From: Tolypothrix campylonemoides VB511288 | GTDB lineage: Bacteria > Cyanobacteriota > Cyanobacteriia > Cyanobacteriales > Nostocaceae | Direction of reading: 5' to 3' | DNA length: 53,807 nucleotides | NCBI GenBank assembly: GCA_000828075.3 | Contig: JXCB02000033.1 | Coordinates: 232,700-286,506, forward strand | Shown: one piece after another, positions 53,410 to 53,807 of the stretch | Layout: every line of letters starts with the position of its first letter | Numbering within the stretch: position 1 is the stretch's first letter | The notes under the pieces: generated by a model | What the model was told of the DNA's origin: nothing | What the model saw: the letters and a program-made list of their open reading frames with translations, nothing else | Databases searched by the model: none | Program-made: the position numbers and the translations under genes

Positions 53410-53807
53410 CTACTTGCGGGGAATGAAAATATTGTAATCTTGCTCTAATATTTTTAGAATGCGGTTATGGTTAAGTGCATCGGGTTTGACTTCTGTAAAC
53501 TTGCCTAACATTCTTAAAGTTTCTACTTCTGTTATAGTCGTTAAACTTGGTAGAGGTTGATAAGGTTGAAATCTTGTGTAGACATTTTTACCCCTATTAC
53601 TTCCTTCTGTCATGGGATTGATGGGTCTACAAATAACTTTAATATTCTTGCTTTGCTCTGCTACTGATTGAACATCAATCGGTAAAATATTTTTTATCAA
53701 TTCTGTAATAGATGATGGATACTCGTCAGAAACGTACAGACAATTAGCAATGCCATTTCCCTCTCCTACGCCAGCAATAATTTTAATGATTTCATCAATG
53801 TTGTGAA
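53410..53807 (-). CDS. unidentified protein, C-terminal part, runs off the window
   Basis: The frame stays open from the window edge to the stop at 53410-53412. The visible 132 residues end KILEQDYNIFIPRK; they include AGVGEGNGIANCLYVSDEYP and ICRPINPMTEGSNRGKNV. No domain recognised. It is convergent with the methyltransferase 16 bp away, so it could be the partner endonuclease, but that is only positional. Confidence 0.6.
   Translation of the reverse strand, partial: HNIDEIIKIIAGVGEGNGIANCLYVSDEYPSSITELIKNILPIDVQSVAEQSKNIKVICRPINPMTEGSNRGKNVYTRFQPYQPLPSLTTITEVETLRMLGKFTEVKPDALNHNRILKILEQDYNIFIPRK

Overview
The window comes from a filamentous, heterocystous-type cyanobacterium (Nostocales-like). 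It carries chlorophyll synthase (chlG), the cytochrome b6f subunit petP, several cyanobacteria-only small proteins (a DUF3288 protein and a Cys-rich membrane protein), frequent HIP1 octamers (GCGATCGC) and many short tandem heptamer repeats between genes. I saw no rRNA, tRNA, IS element or CRISPR array. All functional calls rest on reading the translated sequence; no database search was run.

Layout. (1) 1-6.5 kb: a STAND-type NB-ARC/TPR protein whose frame is interrupted by a TGA; a PIN toxin downstream of three tandem antitoxin-like genes; the der-cbiQ pair; and a DUF433/DUF5615 toxin-antitoxin pair whose toxin is frameshifted. (2) 6.5-24.6 kb: an 18 kb cell-surface glycan cluster, all on the minus strand. 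It has an ABC exporter (wzm, and wzt with a C-terminal glycan-binding domain), two gmd-type GDP-mannose 4,6-dehydratases, two methyltransferase proteins likely to modify or cap the chain, five cytoplasmic glycosyltransferases, and a trio (DPM-like GT2, SMR-type small membrane protein, GT-C membrane transferase) that looks like a three-component lipid-linked glycosylation system. (3) 24.9-26.5 kb: two Uma2-type nucleases with minisatellite-encoded coiled-coil tails. (4) 26.7-32.4 kb: photosynthesis and housekeeping genes (petP, a Get3/ArsA-like ATPase with a changed P-loop, chlG, a Cys-rich membrane protein, a zinc dehydrogenase, ChaN). (5) 32.8-35.2 kb: a Tat-exported sulfatase with its formylglycine-generating enzyme. 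(6) 35.3-38.3 kb: a PD-(D/E)XK nuclease and a type II restriction-modification system (controller protein with tandem C-boxes, HNH zinc endonuclease, C5-cytosine methyltransferase). (7) 38.9-49 kb: a secreted protein, a double-domain histidine phosphatase, a dihydroorotase homologue lacking metal ligands, a decayed peptidoglycan-binding gene, two related PD-(D/E)XK proteins, a truncated FAD oxidoreductase, an Mla-type ABC ATPase and MCE protein, and a UPF0175/DUF3368 toxin-antitoxin pair. (8) 49.3-53.8 kb: clpC, a ribbon-helix-helix regulator divergent from an M.HaeIII-like methyltransferase, and the C-terminal end of an unidentified protein running off the window.

The most striking regulatory signal lies between the ribbon-helix-helix gene and the M.HaeIII-like methyltransferase. 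Four palindromic TAGCTA hexamers sit on an exact 8-bp grid, and the one empty grid slot is occupied by a consensus -35 box (TTGACA). Several genes show repeat-driven decay or remodelling: an in-frame stop, a homopolymer frameshift, a repeat-built N-terminus, a palindrome inserted in a coding region and a truncated oxidoreductase. This indicates a repeat-rich genome with active turnover of accessory genes.
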